Shown piece after piece: positions 34,408 through 45,023 of a stretch of 64,000 bases of DNA. Position numbers and translations under genes: made by a program. Location of the stretch: assembly GCF_022458895.1 (NCBI RefSeq), contig NZ_JAINFL010000006.1, positions 1 to 64,000 of the forward strand. The letters run 5' to 3'. Position 1 is the stretch's first letter. Every line of letters starts with the position of its first letter. The notes below the pieces were generated by a model, which was not told the DNA's origin, searched no databases, and worked only from the letters and a program-made list of their open reading frames with translations. The stretch comes from Roseihalotalea indica (lineage in GTDB: Bacteria > Bacteroidota > Bacteroidia > Cytophagales > Cyclobacteriaceae).

Positions 34408-35874
34408 ATGAGTCAGATTTTTGAAGCGTTGGATATTCTTACTCCTGAAAATAAAAGCGAAACTCAGTGTGGAGTGAAAACTTCGGCGGAACAAAATACC
34501 GGGAAGGCCCGCAAACTATATGTTGAAAGCTACGGCTGCCAAATGAATTTCTCAGATAGCGAAATCGTCACCTCTATCATGCACCAGGAAGGCTTTGATA
34601 CGACCGATGATTTCAAGAAAGCCGATGTTATATTTTTGAATACCTGTTCTATTCGTGAGAAAGCTGAGCTAACGGTTCGTAAGCGACTTGCTCAGTTTAA
34701 TGCACTAAAGGAAGAAAAGCCAGCTTTATTAGTAGGTGTGCTGGGTTGCATGGCCGAGCGTCTGAAAAGTCAGCTACTGGAAGAAGAGCAAATTGTAGAT
34801 CTGGTTGCCGGTCCCGATGCTTACCGGGATTTACCAAATCTGGTAAAACAGGTTGATGATGGTTCTAAGTCTGTGAATACCTTTCTTTCCCGGGAAGAAA
34901 CCTATGCGGATATTAATCCGGTACGCCTTAATTCTAATGGAGTAACCGCTTTTATTTCTATCATGCGGGGGTGCGATAATATGTGCTCTTTTTGCGTGGT
35001 CCCTTTCACCCGGGGCCGGGAGCGAAGTCGTGACCCTCACTCTATTGTTAGAGAAGCGCAGGACCTTTTCAGCCGGGGATACCGCGAGGTAACTCTTCTG
35101 GGGCAGAACGTGGATTCTTATAAATGGTCAAGCAATTCCGAATTAAAAGGAAAAGCGCAGATTGAAAAAGCAGAAACAGGAGATGTTGTTAATTTTGCTA
35201 ACCTTCTGGAAATGGTAGCTCAGGTACATCCTGACTTACGGGTGCGGTTCTCTACATCCCACCCCAAGGATATTACCGATGAGGTGCTGTATACCATGAA
35301 GCGATACGACAACATTTGTAAATACATCCATTTGCCGGCCCAAAGCGGAAACAGCCGTGTACTGGAACTGATGAACCGTACCTATTCTCGTGAGTGGTAT
35401 ATGGAGCGTGTTGATGCCATCCGGCGAATTTTAGGACAGGAATGCGGAATATCTTCCGATATGATTGCCGGTTTCTGTACTGAAACAGAAGAAGAACATC
35501 GGGAAACTTTATCACTGATGGACTACGTACACTATGACTTCTCATACATGTTCTATTATTCAGAGCGGCCCGGTACGTTAGCCGCCCGAAAGTTTGCAGA
35601 TGATATTCCACTGGAGATAAAAAAACGCCGCTTGCGGGAAATCATTGAGAAGCAACAGGAACATTCTCTTCAGCGAAACAAACTGGATGTAGGGAAGACT
35701 TTTAAGGTATTGATTGAAGGGTTCTCCAAACGTTCAGAAGAAGATTTACAGGGAAGAAACAGTGCCAATAAGGTGATTGTATTCCCCAAAAAACAATATA
35801 AAAAAGGCGAGTATGTGCAGGTTCGGGTTCACGATTGCACAGCGGCCACACTTCTAGGAGAAATTGTAGAGTAG
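34408..35874 (+). CDS. miaB: tRNA-2-methylthio-N6-dimethylallyladenosine synthase
   Basis: MiaB adds the 2-methylthio group to i6A37 of tRNAs reading UNN codons. The 488-residue protein has the N-terminal MTTase domain ([17 protein letters not shown], then [11 protein letters not shown] and [11 protein letters not shown]), giving the three auxiliary-cluster cysteines. The radical-SAM CxxxCxxC lies in [19 protein letters not shown], and a TRAM domain ends the protein. It leads an apparent five-gene operon and is followed 16 bp later by the sigma-54 activator. Confidence 0.95.
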   Translation: MSQIFEALDILTPENKSETQCGVKTSAEQNTGKARKLYVESYGCQMNFSDSEIVTSIMHQEGFDTTDDFKKADVIFLNTCSIREKAELTVRKRLAQFNALKEEKPALLVGVLGCMAERLKSQLLEEEQIVDLVAGPDAYRDLPNLVKQVDDGSKSVNTFLSREETYADINPVRLNSNGVTAFISIMRGCDNMCSFCVVPFTRGRERSRDPHSIVREAQDLFSRGYREVTLLGQNVDSYKWSSNSELKGKAQIEKAETGDVVNFANLLEMVAQVHPDLRVRFSTSHPKDITDEVLYTMKRYDNICKYIHLPAQSGNSRVLELMNRTYSREWYMERVDAIRRILGQECGISSDMIAGFCTETEEEHRETLSLMDYVHYDFSYMFYYSERPGTLAARKFADDIPLEIKKRRLREIIEKQQEHSLQRNKLDVGKTFKVLIEGFSKRSEEDLQGRNSANKVIVFPKKQYKKGEYVQVRVHDCTAATLLGEIVE

Positions 35875-35890
35875 TTAGTAGAAAAATTTT

Positions 35891-37234
35891 ATGTTAGATC
35901 AATCAGAACTTAGAAGTATAAAACAGCGGTTTGGCATCATTGGCAATTCCTCTCGCCTTAACTATGCACTAACGGTAGCCGCTCAGGTTGCCCCCACCGA
36001 CATGACTGTTCTTATTACCGGAGAGAGCGGTAGCGGTAAAGAATCATTCTCAAAAATAATCCATCACCTGAGCGCCCGTAAACATGGGCAGTTCATCGCC
36101 ATAAACTGTGGTGCAATTCCCGAAGGCACCATTGACTCGGAGCTGTTTGGTCACGAGAAAGGTGCTTTTACCGGCGCGCAGGATGCCCGTAAGGGCTACT
36201 TTGAAGTAACCAATGGAGGAACCATCTTCCTTGATGAGATCGGCGAGATGCCACTAGGCACTCAGTCGCGCTTATTGCGAGTGCTGGAGAATGGGGAGTT
36301 TATTCGCGTAGGTTCCTCAAAAGTGCAAAAAACCGATGTGCGGGTAGTAGCCGCTACCAACGTAAATCTGCTGGAAGCGGTGCAAAAAGGAAAGTTTCGG
36401 GAAGATTTATACTATCGTTTAAACTCAGTGCCGATTTATGTGCCGCCCTTACGTGAGCGGGGAGATGATATTGCGCTGCTATTTCGCAAATTTGCCACTG
36501 ATTTTGCTGAGCAAAACCGCACGAAGCCTATTCAGGTAACCCCGGATGGAAAACGCGCATTGCTGGATTACCGGTTCCCTGGTAACATTCGGGAGCTTAA
36601 AAATCTGGTTGAGCGTATGTCATTGCTGGTTGAGCAACGAGACATTGATGCCGATACCCTGCGTAGCTTTTTACCTCCCACCCAGCAATCATTACCGGCC
36701 TTATACCGCCAGGATAAAGAACAGGGAAGTATCAGCGAGCGTGACTTGCTTTACAAAGTGCTTTTCGAGATGCGCCATGACCTGAATGAGCTAAAAAAGC
36801 TGGTCTTGCGTATGCTACAAGACGAAAACTTCGACTCACACGTTATACAAGAACATCAGGACTTATTCAATGGAGTCCATAGTGATTTGCGAGATTCCCG
36901 GCGGTACGAGCCCAGAGGTTACGATCCTCAGAGTGCAAGTTCCCGTCAATATCCGAGAGAGCGAGAATATGAAGAGTCCATTGCGCCCAGTCTGCTGATT
37001 AATGGAAAGTCTAAAAATCACGAAGAAGAAGCTGTAGTAGACTATTCTAATATTGAAGATATCTCGCACGAAACCGAAGAGAGCGATGATCTGTCATTGG
37101 AAAATAAAGAAAAAGAGCTGATTGTAAAGGCATTGAAACGACACGGACAAAAGCGTAAATACGCCGCCCAGGATTTAGGAATCTCGGAGCGCACGCTCTA
37201 TCGTAAGATTAAACAGTATGAGATTGAAGAGTAA
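35891..37234 (+). CDS. Sigma-54-dependent Fis-family transcriptional activator
   Basis: This 447-residue enhancer-binding protein has an AAA+ domain with Walker A GESGSGKESFSKI, the sigma-54 contact loop GAFTGA, Walker B FLDEIGEM and an arginine-finger region. A linker rich in Asp, Glu and Arg (about 300-400) precedes the C-terminal Fis-type helix-turn-helix (KRKYAAQDLGISERTLYRKI). There is no N-terminal receiver or sensor domain, so activity is probably set by expression level or a partner. It overlaps lptE by 17 bp. Placement among miaB, lptE and secG suggests an envelope-related role. Confidence 0.9.
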   Translation: MLDQSELRSIKQRFGIIGNSSRLNYALTVAAQVAPTDMTVLITGESGSGKESFSKIIHHLSARKHGQFIAINCGAIPEGTIDSELFGHEKGAFTGAQDARKGYFEVTNGGTIFLDEIGEMPLGTQSRLLRVLENGEFIRVGSSKVQKTDVRVVAATNVNLLEAVQKGKFREDLYYRLNSVPIYVPPLRERGDDIALLFRKFATDFAEQNRTKPIQVTPDGKRALLDYRFPGNIRELKNLVERMSLLVEQRDIDADTLRSFLPPTQQSLPALYRQDKEQGSISERDLLYKVLFEMRHDLNELKKLVLRMLQDENFDSHVIQEHQDLFNGVHSDLRDSRRYEPRGYDPQSASSRQYPREREYEESIAPSLLINGKSKNHEEEAVVDYSNIEDISHETEESDDLSLENKEKELIVKALKRHGQKRKYAAQDLGISERTLYRKIKQYEIEE

Positions 37235-37832
37235 AAAAATAGTCCATAATTTACAGTCTCTGGCCAATAGAGTACAGTCATCAAATGCCCGCAGACTGCC
37301 ATGTAAGCAGTGGGTAACGGCCTTTATGTGTGGAGTATTGCTGATGGTCAGTGTGACCAGTTGCGGGGTTTACTCCTTTACCGGTGCAGCAATTTCACCT
37401 GAAGTGAAAACAATCTCTATTGATAACTTCTACAATGATGCCGGTAATGGGCCACCCAATATGAGCCAGTTGTTTACGGAGGAAGTTCGCGATTATTATC
37501 AGTCAAACACCAACTTAGCCTTAGTGCAGGAAAATGGCGATCTGCAAATTGAAGGAGCTATTACTCGCTATGAGTTTGTTCCGGTAGCTCCCCGATCATC
37601 CGGTAGCAATGAAGTGGCCGATGTTGCCAGCCTGATACGTCTTAACATCACAGTTTCAGCCTCGTATATCAATACGTATAATGATGAGTACAACTTTGAA
37701 AATAAAAGTTTTACCTTTTTCGCTGATTTTGATTCCGAACGTGATCCGTCTTCTGTAGAAGAAGAACTGATTAGTGAAATTTTTGACCAGATAATTTTTG
37801 ATATTTTTACCGCATCAGTCGCCAACTGGTAG
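37218..37832 (+). CDS. lptE: LptE-family LPS-assembly lipoprotein
   Basis: This is a 204-residue protein with a long basic N-terminal preface and then a hydrophobic stretch ending VTSCGVYSF, a lipobox with the acylated Cys near residue 49. The GVYSFTGAAISPEVKTISI start and the NLALVQENGDLQIEGAITRY region match the Bacteroidota LptE-like family, which works with LptD to insert LPS in the outer membrane. The start overlaps the activator gene by 17 bp; the ATG at 37326 is possible but would lack basic residues before the signal. Confidence 0.8.
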   Translation: MRLKSKKIVHNLQSLANRVQSSNARRLPCKQWVTAFMCGVLLMVSVTSCGVYSFTGAAISPEVKTISIDNFYNDAGNGPPNMSQLFTEEVRDYYQSNTNLALVQENGDLQIEGAITRYEFVPVAPRSSGSNEVADVASLIRLNITVSASYINTYNDEYNFENKSFTFFADFDSERDPSSVEEELISEIFDQIIFDIFTASVANW

Positions 37833-37853
37833 CGAGCCAAACAAACCAAACGC

Positions 37854-38822
37854 ATGGAAGTATTACAACAGACCCTTTTGAGCGCAATGACGAACCCAGG
37901 GGCTATTTCTTCTGAAACCCTGGAAGCGCTGGAAAAAGCTGCTGCTGATTACCCTTATTTTCAATTAGCCCATACATTAGTTGCCAAAGTAAAGCACGAT
38001 CAGCAAACCCCCGACGCCTACGATAGCCTGGGCTATGCCGCCATACATGCTCCCGACCGCCGACACCTCCGTAAAGTGTTTTACGAAGGAGTACATATCC
38101 AATGGGTACCCGCTGATACAATTGAACCGGCTGAGACTGCCGAAACTGAGACCCCGATATCTACTGAGGAAGATCCGACCCCGCCCATTGAAACTACTCA
38201 AGAAGTTAAAACAGATACTGAGTTAACTTCGGCAGATGAAGATACTCCAGTCTTTGAAGAACAACCGCAAGCCACTGAAACTGCAGGTGTAGCAAATGCT
38301 GACGATGAGGAAGAAGCAGTGTACCGCGAATTAGAAGAAAACCTCAGAAATCTTAGAAAAGCGAAAGAAGAGGCTCAGGATGAAGAGGAAGATGATAAAA
38401 AAAAAATAGTGGAGACGAATGAGTCCATTTCAGAAGTGAATAATGAACCTTCTGCGCCTAATCATCACGACCAACCTCCTGTCTTGCTTGACTATTTGCA
38501 TGGAGTTACCCCTGCTTCTTATGATGGGTTAGGAGCTAACCAGCAAAAACAAAATGAACTTATTAACAAATTTGTGAATTCTGATACTAATTCAATAGGG
38601 CGTTTGCGTCCTGTTTTGTCAGAAAATGATGCTGATTCTCAGGATCTATCCGAAACCAGTGGGACATTCAATGGTGAAATGGTTACCGAAAACCTCGCTG
38701 ACATTATGGTGAGGCAAGGGAAAAAGGAGAAAGCCATTGAAATCTATCAGAAATTGATGTTGAAAAATCCTCAGAAAAAAGCGTACTTTGCAGCAAAAAT
38801 AGAACAGCTAAATCAGCAATAG
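37854..38822 (+). CDS. Acidic linker protein with a C-terminal TPR-like hairpin
   Basis: This is a 322-residue protein with an N-terminal helical domain (LEALEKAAADYPYFQLAHTL). A long low-complexity Glu/Thr/Pro/Asp section covers about 85-200. A C-terminal TPR-like hairpin follows (ENLADIMVRQGKKEKAIEIYQKLMLKNPQKKAYF). I recall a similar protein between lptE and secG in other Bacteroidota, but the function is unknown. Its stop codon is followed at once by the secG ATG, indicating tight translational coupling. Confidence 0.75.
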   Translation: MEVLQQTLLSAMTNPGAISSETLEALEKAAADYPYFQLAHTLVAKVKHDQQTPDAYDSLGYAAIHAPDRRHLRKVFYEGVHIQWVPADTIEPAETAETETPISTEEDPTPPIETTQEVKTDTELTSADEDTPVFEEQPQATETAGVANADDEEEAVYRELEENLRNLRKAKEEAQDEEEDDKKKIVETNESISEVNNEPSAPNHHDQPPVLLDYLHGVTPASYDGLGANQQKQNELINKFVNSDTNSIGRLRPVLSENDADSQDLSETSGTFNGEMVTENLADIMVRQGKKEKAIEIYQKLMLKNPQKKAYFAAKIEQLNQQ

Positions 38823-39212
38823 ATGTATACCTTTATTATTACCCTTACTATTGTCGTCGCCGTATTACTAGTTTTAGTGGTGCTGGCTCAAAATTCAAAA
38901 GGAGGTGGTTTGTCCAGCCAGTTTGGTGGTGCCGGATCTTCTACGCAGATGATCGGGGTGAAGCGAACTGCCGATTTTCTGGAGAAAGCTACCTGGGCAT
39001 TAGCCATAGCCCTTATGGTACTAGCCCTATCTTCCAGCCTGATGATCGACTCGCAAACTCCCGATTCGGGTTTTTCCAGTCCTAATATTGAAAGTGCTCA
39101 GGACCGTATTGCTCCACCCAGTATTAACTCTGATACTCCGGCTACCGGAGACAGCACTTCTTCCGGACTGGAAGGGCTAGGTGAACCTGAAGAATCGGAT
39201 ACGATAGAATAA
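38823..39212 (+). CDS. secG: Preprotein translocase subunit SecG
   Basis: SecG is the small two-helix subunit of the SecYEG channel. The first helix starts IITLTIVVAVLLVLVVLAQN and is followed by KGGGLSSQFGGAG, the conserved SecG loop. A second helix spans about residues 55-75. A Pro/Ser/Thr-rich acidic tail extends it to 129 residues, longer than E. coli SecG but usual in Bacteroidota. The ATG follows directly on the TAG of the upstream gene. A terminator follows at 39234. Confidence 0.93.
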   Translation: MYTFIITLTIVVAVLLVLVVLAQNSKGGGLSSQFGGAGSSTQMIGVKRTADFLEKATWALAIALMVLALSSSLMIDSQTPDSGFSSPNIESAQDRIAPPSINSDTPATGDSTSSGLEGLGEPEESDTIE

Positions 39213-39233
39213 AAAGAATTTTGTTCCTTTCTG

Positions 39234-39259
39234 AAACCGGCTTCGCGCCGGTTTTTTTA
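39234..39259 (+). terminator. Rho-independent terminator after secG
   Basis: AAACCGGC (39234-39241) pairs with GCCGGTTT (39247-39254) across a 5-nt loop, with seven T residues (39252-39258). It closes the miaB-secG operon. Confidence 0.85.
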
Positions 39260-39308
39260 TGTGCTACTGAAAGCACCATACTCAGGACGTAAAGACTTCT
39301 CTCATTCT

Positions 39309-40025
39309 TTAAGCTGCTTTTCCGATATGCTGCACCAACAGGCGCTTGGTAATCGGTAACAGCGTGGCATCTAAGGGGTATGCCTTTTGCGATACTGCCA
39401 GAAATGTAGCCGGGTTGGGCAAGGCCTTATTTGTGGCAACCAGATTTTTTTTAATCTGCTCAAATGAATTGGCAATGCTCCACTGCGTTTCTTCCATTAA
39501 CTGCGTATGAATGGCACGGTATGATTCATCAGCCTGATGAAAAACCGTTATTTTATAATGATAAATATGCACCACAGTCTGCTGATTACTAAATAACAGT
39601 AAGTAACCTTCATTTTTATAAAGAGGGGTGATGCCAACCGGCTCAATGCTGATCTGGTCAGCAATGTCTTCGTATATATCCGCTCCTTCCTGAACCCGCA
39701 TCTGAAAATGAGGCACTGCGAAACCGATAATATCCTCAATGGTCTTCATCAACTCACTGTCCTGTATAATTTGGCGGTAGTGAATTTTCAGTTTTTCAAA
39801 ATCGGCTTTGGAAACTTCCTTAGGGAAATTTTCATAAATCAGTTGCTTGTTCTTCTGAAGAGATAGCAAATTGTTGTAGTGAAATACCAGATCAGACATG
39901 AAGGGGTACAGTTCCCGGTCAGTGAATTTACTTTTTACATTCTGCATGTAGGCTAAAAGCACATACTTCTTGTATTCAAAATCTAATAAATCCCGGGTTA
40001 ACCAGTCTTTGTGAAGGGTTTCCAT
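39309..40025 (-). CDS. Conserved-looking cytosolic protein of unknown function
   Basis: This is a 238-residue protein starting METLHKDWLTRDLLDFEYKK, without a signal peptide or membrane helix. It appears helical in the first 120 residues, then alpha/beta (GYLLLFSNQQTVVHIYHYKI). The opening LTxxLLDFEYKKYxLLAY pattern is familiar from Bacteroidota hypothetical proteins beside groESL, but I cannot assign a role. The frame extends to 40076; the ATG at 40025 gives the better N-terminus. Divergent from groES. Confidence 0.7.
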   Translation of the reverse strand: METLHKDWLTRDLLDFEYKKYVLLAYMQNVKSKFTDRELYPFMSDLVFHYNNLLSLQKNKQLIYENFPKEVSKADFEKLKIHYRQIIQDSELMKTIEDIIGFAVPHFQMRVQEGADIYEDIADQISIEPVGITPLYKNEGYLLLFSNQQTVVHIYHYKITVFHQADESYRAIHTQLMEETQWSIANSFEQIKKNLVATNKALPNPATFLAVSQKAYPLDATLLPITKRLLVQHIGKAA

Positions 40026-40081
40026 AAGTGGTTTACTTTTTAAGTAAAATATAATTACTAAGCTGCGGGAAAGCAAGCGTG

Positions 40082-40154
40082 TAAATTTGTCAGTGACAAA
40101 ATTGTTGACCTGTGTAATAAATACCCAAAAACTGCAATTTTGACAGGATTGTCA
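40082..40154 (+). promoter_or_regulatory. Candidate groESL control region with TGTCA/TGACA dyads
   Basis: A perfect -7 type box TAAATTTG (40082-40089) overlaps the palindrome TTTGTCA-G-TGACAAA (40086-40100). A second dyad TGACA-GGAT-TGTCA lies at 40141-40154. No clear TTG box sits at the right distance upstream, and no CIRCE (HrcA) site is present. Which of these elements drives groESL is not determined. Confidence 0.35.
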
Positions 40155-40273
40155 GGCTTATCAACGGTAACCGATGCTTGGCATAAGAACTGTACTAATA
40201 CAGACAGCTATGGAAAACATTCTGTAGTTGTTTTACACAACATGATTAAATCTAATCAAAACCGTTTACAAAC

Positions 40274-40552
40274 ATGTCACAAGTGAACATTAAACCGTTG
40301 GCAGATCGCGTTCTGGTAGAACCTGCGGCAGCCGAAGAAAAAACTGCTTCTGGTATCATCATTCCCGATACCGCTAAGGAAAAACCACAAAAAGGATCAA
40401 TTATAGCGATTGGTACCGGAAAAAAAGATGAGCCTCTTACCGTAAAAGTTGGAGATCAAGTATTGTATGGCAAATATGCTGGTACTGAAATTACTGTAGA
40501 AGGTAAAGATTACTTGATCATGCGCGAATCTGACATCTTTGCAATTGTATAA
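40274..40552 (+). CDS. groES: Co-chaperonin GroES
   Basis: This is the 92-residue lid of the GroEL folding chamber. The sequence shows [20 protein letters not shown], the mobile-loop region [15 protein letters not shown], and a C-terminal [15 protein letters not shown]. Full length for the family. groEL follows after 42 bp. Confidence 0.97.
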   Translation: MSQVNIKPLADRVLVEPAAAEEKTASGIIIPDTAKEKPQKGSIIAIGTGKKDEPLTVKVGDQVLYGKYAGTEITVEGKDYLIMRESDIFAIV

Positions 40553-40594
40553 TCAAATCAGCAAAACCCTTTAAAATCTTAAATTCCATCTATT

Positions 40595-42232
40595 ATGGCT
40601 AAAGAAATCTTTTTTAACACTACAGCCCGCGATAAAGTAAAAAAAGGGGTAGATACCCTGGCAAACGCGGTAAAAGTTACCTTAGGACCTAGGGGACGAA
40701 ACGTAGTAATTGACAAAAAATTCGGTGCTCCTACCGTTACGAAAGATGGTGTTTCAGTAGCGAAAGAAATCGAACTGAAAGATGCTATCGAAAATATGGG
40801 AGCTCAACTCGTAAAAGAGGTCGCTTCTAAAACAGCAGATAGTGCTGGTGACGGTACAACTACTGCAACCGTTCTTACGCAGGCTATTTTTGCTCACGGT
40901 ATTAAAAACGTAGCTGCTGGTGCAAATCCCATGGACCTTAAGCGTGGTATCGACAAAGCGGTTGAAGCCGTAGTTGAAGCCCTGCGTGGTCAGTCTAAAA
41001 CTATTGACAGCTCTAACGAAATTACCCAAGTAGCTTCTATCTCTGCCAACAATGATGAAGAGATCGGAACTATGATTGCCAACGCAATGGACAAAGTTGG
41101 TAAAGATGGTGTAATCACCGTTGAAGAGGCTAAAGGTACTGAAACTGAAGTGAAGCTGGTAGAAGGTATGCAGTTTGACCGCGGTTACCTGTCACCTTAC
41201 TTCGTGACTAACACGGAGCGTATGGAAGCCGAACTTGACAATCCTTACATCCTGATCTACGACAAGAAAATTTCTGCTATGAAAGAACTGCTTCCTGTTC
41301 TGGAAGGAGTGGCTCAGACCGGAAAACCTCTGTTGATTATTTCTGAAGATGTAGAAGGTGAAGCACTGGCTACCTTAGTAGTGAACAAAATCCGTGGTTC
41401 ATTAAAAATTGCTGCCGTAAAAGCACCTGGTTTTGGTGATCGTCGTAAGGCTATGCTGGAAGACATCGCTGTTCTGACTGGTGGTACAGTAATTTCTGAA
41501 GAGCGTGGGTACAAACTGGAGAACGCTACTTTAGATGACTTAGGAACTGCTGAAAAAATCAACATCGACAAAGACAATACTACAATTGTAAACGGTGCTG
41601 GTGACAAAGAGCAAATTCAAGCTCGCGTAGGGCAAATTAAAGCTCAGATTGAATCTACTACTTCTGACTATGATCGTGAGAAATTGCAAGAGCGTTTGGC
41701 TAAGCTTTCTGGCGGTGTAGCTATCCTGTACATTGGTGCAGCTACTGAAGTAGAAATGAAAGAGAAAAAAGACCGCGTTGATGATGCTCTACATGCAACT
41801 CGAGCTGCGGTAGAAGAAGGTGTTGTTGCTGGTGGTGGTGTAGCTTTAGTTCGGGCTATTTCTGCGCTGGACAATATCACAACTGAAAATAACGATCAGG
41901 AAACTGGTGTAAACATTGTGCGTTTGGCACTTGAATCACCTCTTCGGGTAATTGTTGAAAACGCCGGACAAGAAGGTTCTGTCGTAATTCAAAAAGTTCG
42001 CGAAGGAAAAGATGACTACGGCTTCAACGCTCGCACTGACAAGTACGAGAACTTAGTTCAAGCTGGTGTCATTGACCCTACGAAAGTAACCCGATTAGCT
42101 CTTGAGAATGCTGCTTCTATTGCGGGTCTGTTATTAACGACTGAGTGCGTTATTGCAGATGAGCCTGAAGAAGAAAAAGCTCCCCCTATGGGCGGTGGCG
42201 GAATGCCAGGTGGCATGGGCGGCATGATGTAA
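40595..42232 (+). CDS. groEL: Chaperonin GroEL
   Basis: This is the 545-residue ATP-driven folding chamber protein. Landmarks are [20 protein letters not shown] and the ATP-site motif [15 protein letters not shown]. The tail ends in the usual Gly/Met-rich run ([13 protein letters not shown]). No unusual features. A bidirectional terminator lies just downstream, shared with the convergent sdh operon. Confidence 0.98.
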   Translation: MAKEIFFNTTARDKVKKGVDTLANAVKVTLGPRGRNVVIDKKFGAPTVTKDGVSVAKEIELKDAIENMGAQLVKEVASKTADSAGDGTTTATVLTQAIFAHGIKNVAAGANPMDLKRGIDKAVEAVVEALRGQSKTIDSSNEITQVASISANNDEEIGTMIANAMDKVGKDGVITVEEAKGTETEVKLVEGMQFDRGYLSPYFVTNTERMEAELDNPYILIYDKKISAMKELLPVLEGVAQTGKPLLIISEDVEGEALATLVVNKIRGSLKIAAVKAPGFGDRRKAMLEDIAVLTGGTVISEERGYKLENATLDDLGTAEKINIDKDNTTIVNGAGDKEQIQARVGQIKAQIESTTSDYDREKLQERLAKLSGGVAILYIGAATEVEMKEKKDRVDDALHATRAAVEEGVVAGGGVALVRAISALDNITTENNDQETGVNIVRLALESPLRVIVENAGQEGSVVIQKVREGKDDYGFNARTDKYENLVQAGVIDPTKVTRLALENAASIAGLLLTTECVIADEPEEEKAPPMGGGGMPGGMGGMM

Positions 42233-42255
42233 TCAGCTAGTCTGTCTATAAAAAC

Positions 42256-42287
42256 AAAAAGCAACTCAGAAATGAGTTGCTTTTTTT
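42256..42287. terminator. Bidirectional terminator between groEL and sdhB
   Basis: AAAGCAACTCA (42258-42268) and TGAGTTGCTTT (42273-42283) form a perfect 11-bp stem with a GAAA loop. It is flanked by A residues on the left and seven T residues on the right (42281-42287). Confidence 0.88.
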
Positions 42288-42309
42288 ATGTCAAAAAAAA
42301 TAATTTTAT

Positions 42310-43074
42310 CTAAGAAGTTGTTTCAATAGCTTCAGAACCAACTTTTGATTTTAAAAACTCGCGGTTCATACGGGCAATGTTGGCCATATCAATTTCTTTA
42401 GGGCACTCCGCTGAGCAAGCCTGGGTGTTAGAGCAAGCTCCAAAACCTTCCGCATCCATTTGAGCAATCATGCGTTCGGCACGTTGCTGCCGTTCAACCT
42501 GCCCTTGGGGGAGAAGTGCTAGCTGAGAGATCTTAGCACTCACAAAAAGCATGGCTGAAGCATTCTTACAGGCAGCTACACAGGCGCCACAGCCAATACA
42601 GGTGGCTGCATTAAAGGCTTCATCCGAAATGTCCTTTGAGATGGGGATTTCATTAGCGTCGGGCGCGCTTCCGGTATTAACGGAAACATATCCACCAGCC
42701 TGAATGATCCGGTCAAAGGCAGAGCGATCAACCATTAGATCTTTAATCACCGGAAAAGCTTTTGCTCGCCAGGGTTCTACCGTAATGGTTTCCCCGTCTT
42801 TGAAGTGGCGCATATGCAGTTGGCAGGCGGTGGTGCCTTTCTGAGGACCATGCGGGCGACCATTAATATACATAGCGCAACTTCCACAAATACCTTCCCG
42901 GCAGTCATGATCAAAATGTACGGGCTCCTTACCTTCTTTTTCCAGTTTCTCGTTCAGTACATCTATCAATTCTAAGAATGACATGTGCGAATTCGCGTCA
43001 TTCATCTCATACGTTTCAAAGCGACCCTTATCGGAGGCGTTTTTCTGACGCCATATTTTTAAAGTGACTTTCAT
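42310..43074 (-). CDS. sdhB: Succinate dehydrogenase / fumarate reductase iron-sulfur subunit
   Basis: This 254-residue subunit carries electrons between the flavin and quinone. The N-terminal [2Fe-2S] site is [15 protein letters not shown]. The C-terminal cluster cysteines are in [16 protein letters not shown] and [10 protein letters not shown]. It is the last gene of a minus-strand sdhC-sdhA-sdhB operon, one base after the sdhA stop. Confidence 0.95.
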   Translation of the reverse strand: MKVTLKIWRQKNASDKGRFETYEMNDANSHMSFLELIDVLNEKLEKEGKEPVHFDHDCREGICGSCAMYINGRPHGPQKGTTACQLHMRHFKDGETITVEPWRAKAFPVIKDLMVDRSAFDRIIQAGGYVSVNTGSAPDANEIPISKDISDEAFNAATCIGCGACVAACKNASAMLFVSAKISQLALLPQGQVERQQRAERMIAQMDAEGFGACSNTQACSAECPKEIDMANIARMNREFLKSKVGSEAIETTS

Positions 43075-43075
43075 A

Positions 43076-45010
43076 TTATTTATAGCTTCTTTGCGTGAGT
43101 TTCACATTTTCAAAGACCAGATCTTCCTTATTCAGTTTTTCAGGCATGTTTTCGCCCTGAAATTCCCAGGCGGCTACGTATGAGAAGTTTTCATCATCTC
43201 GTAAGGCTTCACCTTCAGGCGTCTGGTGTTCTTCTCTAAAATGCCCACCGCATGATTCTTCCCGGTCTAAAGCGTCTTCCACCATCAGGGCGCCTAGCTC
43301 AATAAAGTCAGATACACGGCTGGCTTTTTCCAAAGTCTGATTTAGCTCTTCCTGGGTGCCCAGTACTTTTACATCATTCCAAAACTCTTCCCTAATCGCC
43401 TTAATAGACTCCCGAGCCTCTTTCAGTCCTTCTGCGGTTCGTGACATACCGCATTTATCCCACATTACCCGGCCAAGTTTCTTATGGATTTCGTCAACAG
43501 TCTGGGTTCCATTAATGCTGATAATCTTGTTAAGCTTTTCCTTAACTCCGGCCTCAGCAGCTTTAAAAGCCTCATGGGAGGTTGGCACTTTCTCGTAAGA
43601 TTGTCCAGACAGATAATCACCAATGGTATATGGAAGCACAAAATAACCATCAGCCAGGCCTTGCATTAATGCACTGGCACCTAAGCGGTTGGCACCGTGG
43701 TCTGAGAAATTACACTCACCAATAGAATACAAGCCGGGTACCGTAGTCATTAAGTTATAATCAACCCACAAACCGCCCATGGTGTAATGTACCGCTGGGT
43801 AGATCATCATAGGTACTTCATACGGGTTATCTCCGGTGATCTTCTCGTACATCTCAAACAGGTTACCATACCGGGCCGAAATAGCATCCTGGCCATCCCG
43901 TTGAATAGCATCCCGGAAATCAAGGAATACCGCCAATCCTGTTTCTGCCACACCTCGGCCTTCATCACAAACGGCTTTGGCATTACGAGAGGCAACATCG
44001 CGAGGTACTAAGTTACCAAAAGAAGGGTACTTCCGCTCTAGGTAATAATCACGATCTTCTTCGGCAATATCCGGCCCTTTTTTCTTGCCCTCTCTAATGG
44101 CTTTCGCATCTTCTTCCGTCTTTGGTACCCAGACTCGCCCATCGTTACGAAGAGATTCGGACATCAGGGTCAGTTTAGACTGGTACTCACCCGATACAGG
44201 AATACAGGTAGGGTGGATCTGCGTGTAGCAGGGATTAGCGAAGAAAGCTCCCTTCTTGTGAGCTCTCCAGGCTGCCGTAGCGTTACAACCCATTGCATTG
44301 GTAGACAGGAAGAATACGTTTCCGTAACCACCAGTAGCCAATACTACTGCCTGAGCACTATGCGACTCAATCTCTCCCGTTAAAAGGTTTCGCACGACAA
44401 TACCTTTGGCCTCACCATCTACGGTGACTAAATCCAGCATCTCGGTTCGAGGATACATCTTGATTTTACCGTTAGCCACCTGTCGGCTCATGGCGCTATA
44501 GGCACCTAGTAGCAATTGCTGACCAGTCTGACCGCGAGCGTAGAACGTTCGGGAGACCTGAGCCCCTCCGAAGGAACGGTTAGCCAGTAGCCCTCCGTAC
44601 TCTCGGGCAAAGGGAACCCCCTGAGCCACAGCCTGATCAATAATATTAACACTTACCTGCGATAGGCGATAAACATTAGATTCCCGAGATCGGTAGTCAC
44701 CACCTTTTACTGTATCATAGAAAAGACGAAAAACGCTGTCACCATCATTTTGATAGTTTTTGGCGGCGTTGATCCCTCCCTGAGCGGCAATACTATGGGC
44801 CCGTCGGGCGCTATCCTGAAAACAGAAGGATTTAACATTATAGCCTAGCTCCGCCAGTGAGGCGGCTGCCGAAGCTCCTGCCAACCCGGTTCCAACGACG
44901 ATAATGTCGTATTTCCGTTTGTTAGCCGGGTTCACGAGCTTGAGTCCGAACTTATGCTTCGTCCATTGCTCAGCTAATGGACCGGTTGGTGTTTTTCCGT
45001 CTAAAACCAT
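43076..45010 (-). CDS. sdhA: Succinate dehydrogenase / fumarate reductase flavoprotein subunit
   Basis: This 644-residue catalytic subunit has the FAD-binding motif [19 protein letters not shown], the covalent-flavin histidine in [15 protein letters not shown], active-site residues around [14 protein letters not shown], and a long C-terminal helical domain. The length fits the B-type enzymes of Bacteroidota and Bacillus/Wolinella-like complexes. It lies 13 bp downstream of sdhC. Confidence 0.96.
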   Translation of the reverse strand: MVLDGKTPTGPLAEQWTKHKFGLKLVNPANKRKYDIIVVGTGLAGASAAASLAELGYNVKSFCFQDSARRAHSIAAQGGINAAKNYQNDGDSVFRLFYDTVKGGDYRSRESNVYRLSQVSVNIIDQAVAQGVPFAREYGGLLANRSFGGAQVSRTFYARGQTGQQLLLGAYSAMSRQVANGKIKMYPRTEMLDLVTVDGEAKGIVVRNLLTGEIESHSAQAVVLATGGYGNVFFLSTNAMGCNATAAWRAHKKGAFFANPCYTQIHPTCIPVSGEYQSKLTLMSESLRNDGRVWVPKTEEDAKAIREGKKKGPDIAEEDRDYYLERKYPSFGNLVPRDVASRNAKAVCDEGRGVAETGLAVFLDFRDAIQRDGQDAISARYGNLFEMYEKITGDNPYEVPMMIYPAVHYTMGGLWVDYNLMTTVPGLYSIGECNFSDHGANRLGASALMQGLADGYFVLPYTIGDYLSGQSYEKVPTSHEAFKAAEAGVKEKLNKIISINGTQTVDEIHKKLGRVMWDKCGMSRTAEGLKEARESIKAIREEFWNDVKVLGTQEELNQTLEKASRVSDFIELGALMVEDALDREESCGGHFREEHQTPEGEALRDDENFSYVAAWEFQGENMPEKLNKEDLVFENVKLTQRSYK

Positions 45011-45023
45011 ATGAAAAAGATGT

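Noticed and set aside
40077..40273. CIRCE (HrcA) element before groES
   Set aside because: The TTAGCACTC-N9-GAGTGCTAA pattern was looked for and is not present.
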